Shown here piece by piece: positions 6,021-6,216 of a DNA stretch of 6,216 bases; position 1 is the stretch's first letter; every line of letters starts with the position of its first letter. The DNA lies in contig PWNM01000616.1 in assembly GCA_003557825.1 (NCBI GenBank), forward strand, positions 1-6,216, written 5' to 3'. The notes below the pieces were generated by a model. That model saw only the letters and a list, made by a program, of their open reading frames with translations, did not search any database and was not told the DNA's origin. The stretch comes from Candidatus Hydrogenedentota bacterium (GTDB taxonomy: Bacteria > Hydrogenedentota > Hydrogenedentia > Hydrogenedentales > SLHB01). Position numbers and translations under genes: made by a program.

Positions 6021-6216
6021 CTAAGGGGTTAGCGTATCCAGCAACTCCGCATGAAACCGGCCATTTGTAGCGATGACATCATGACGATCGCCAAACACGC
6101 GAATCGGCGAACCATCCATACGACTGACAACACCGCCGGCCTCCTCCACGATGAGCACGCTGGCCGCATAATCCCAGGGTTTGAGGCCGACATGGATATA
6201 GGCATCCGTATCAGCA
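6021..6216 (-). CDS. Inositol monophosphatase family protein, C-terminal 64 residues (partial)
   Basis: An open frame runs from the window edge at 6216 to a TAG at 6023-6021; the 5' end lies outside. The translated end contains GLKPWDYAASVLIVEEAGGV, the C-terminal signature of the FIG/IMPase superfamily of Mg2+-dependent, Li+-sensitive phosphatases. The Asp of WDYAA is the conserved metal ligand of the second motif. It continues DVIATNGRFHAELLDTL, the usual last strand and helix. Members hydrolyse myo-inositol phosphate, 3'-phosphoadenosine phosphate, fructose bisphosphate or histidinol phosphate. The visible part, with a GLKPWDYAA form, is nearest to SuhB/IMPase-like proteins, but substrate residues are missing from the window. 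It ends 187 nt before the mannosidase ATG. Confidence 0.88.
   Translation of the reverse strand, partial: ADTDAYIHVGLKPWDYAASVLIVEEAGGVVSRMDGSPIRVFGDRHDVIATNGRFHAELLDTLTP

Overview
The window reads as ordinary bacterial chromosome with about 50-55% GC (estimated by eye). Every gene I can support lies on the minus strand, so transcription runs from high to low coordinates. A secreted AsmA-like protein with a Sec signal peptide points to a Gram-negative-type envelope. A large cytosolic-type GH38 alpha-mannosidase beside a monofunctional shikimate kinase and a PTS EIIA-type regulator would suit a carbohydrate-degrading lineage (PVC, Hydrogenedentes-like or similar), but that placement is a guess and nothing here fixes the phylum.

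Layout in transcription order: (1) 6216-6021, the last 64 codons of an inositol-monophosphatase-family phosphatase, cut by the window edge. (2) 5833-2747, a complete GH38 alpha-mannosidase of about 1028 aa with all metal and nucleophile residues, behind a near-consensus promoter (TTGGCT-17-TATAAT) and a leader of about 130 nt that carries a 10-bp palindrome. It is followed by a 9-bp hairpin. (3) 2595-2083, shikimate kinase (aroK) with a strong ribosome binding site and a plausible promoter of its own. (4) 2001-1816, a 61-aa protein of unknown function with a very strong ribosome binding site and a TATAAT promoter. (5) 1645-815, a fusion of a PtsN/EIIA-type PTS domain to a C-terminal four-cysteine zinc ribbon of the HP0958/CT398 kind. 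(6) 720-22, a short secreted AsmA-like protein, probably co-transcribed with (5).

The genes do not form one pathway. Gaps of 70-190 nt, most with recognisable promoter elements, suggest largely independent units, except perhaps (5)-(6). No stretch over 300 bases lacks a gene. I see no tRNA, rRNA, CRISPR array, insertion sequence or phage gene. The most unusual element is the EIIA-zinc-ribbon fusion, followed by the 61-aa orphan protein. I do not see a new multi-gene system.
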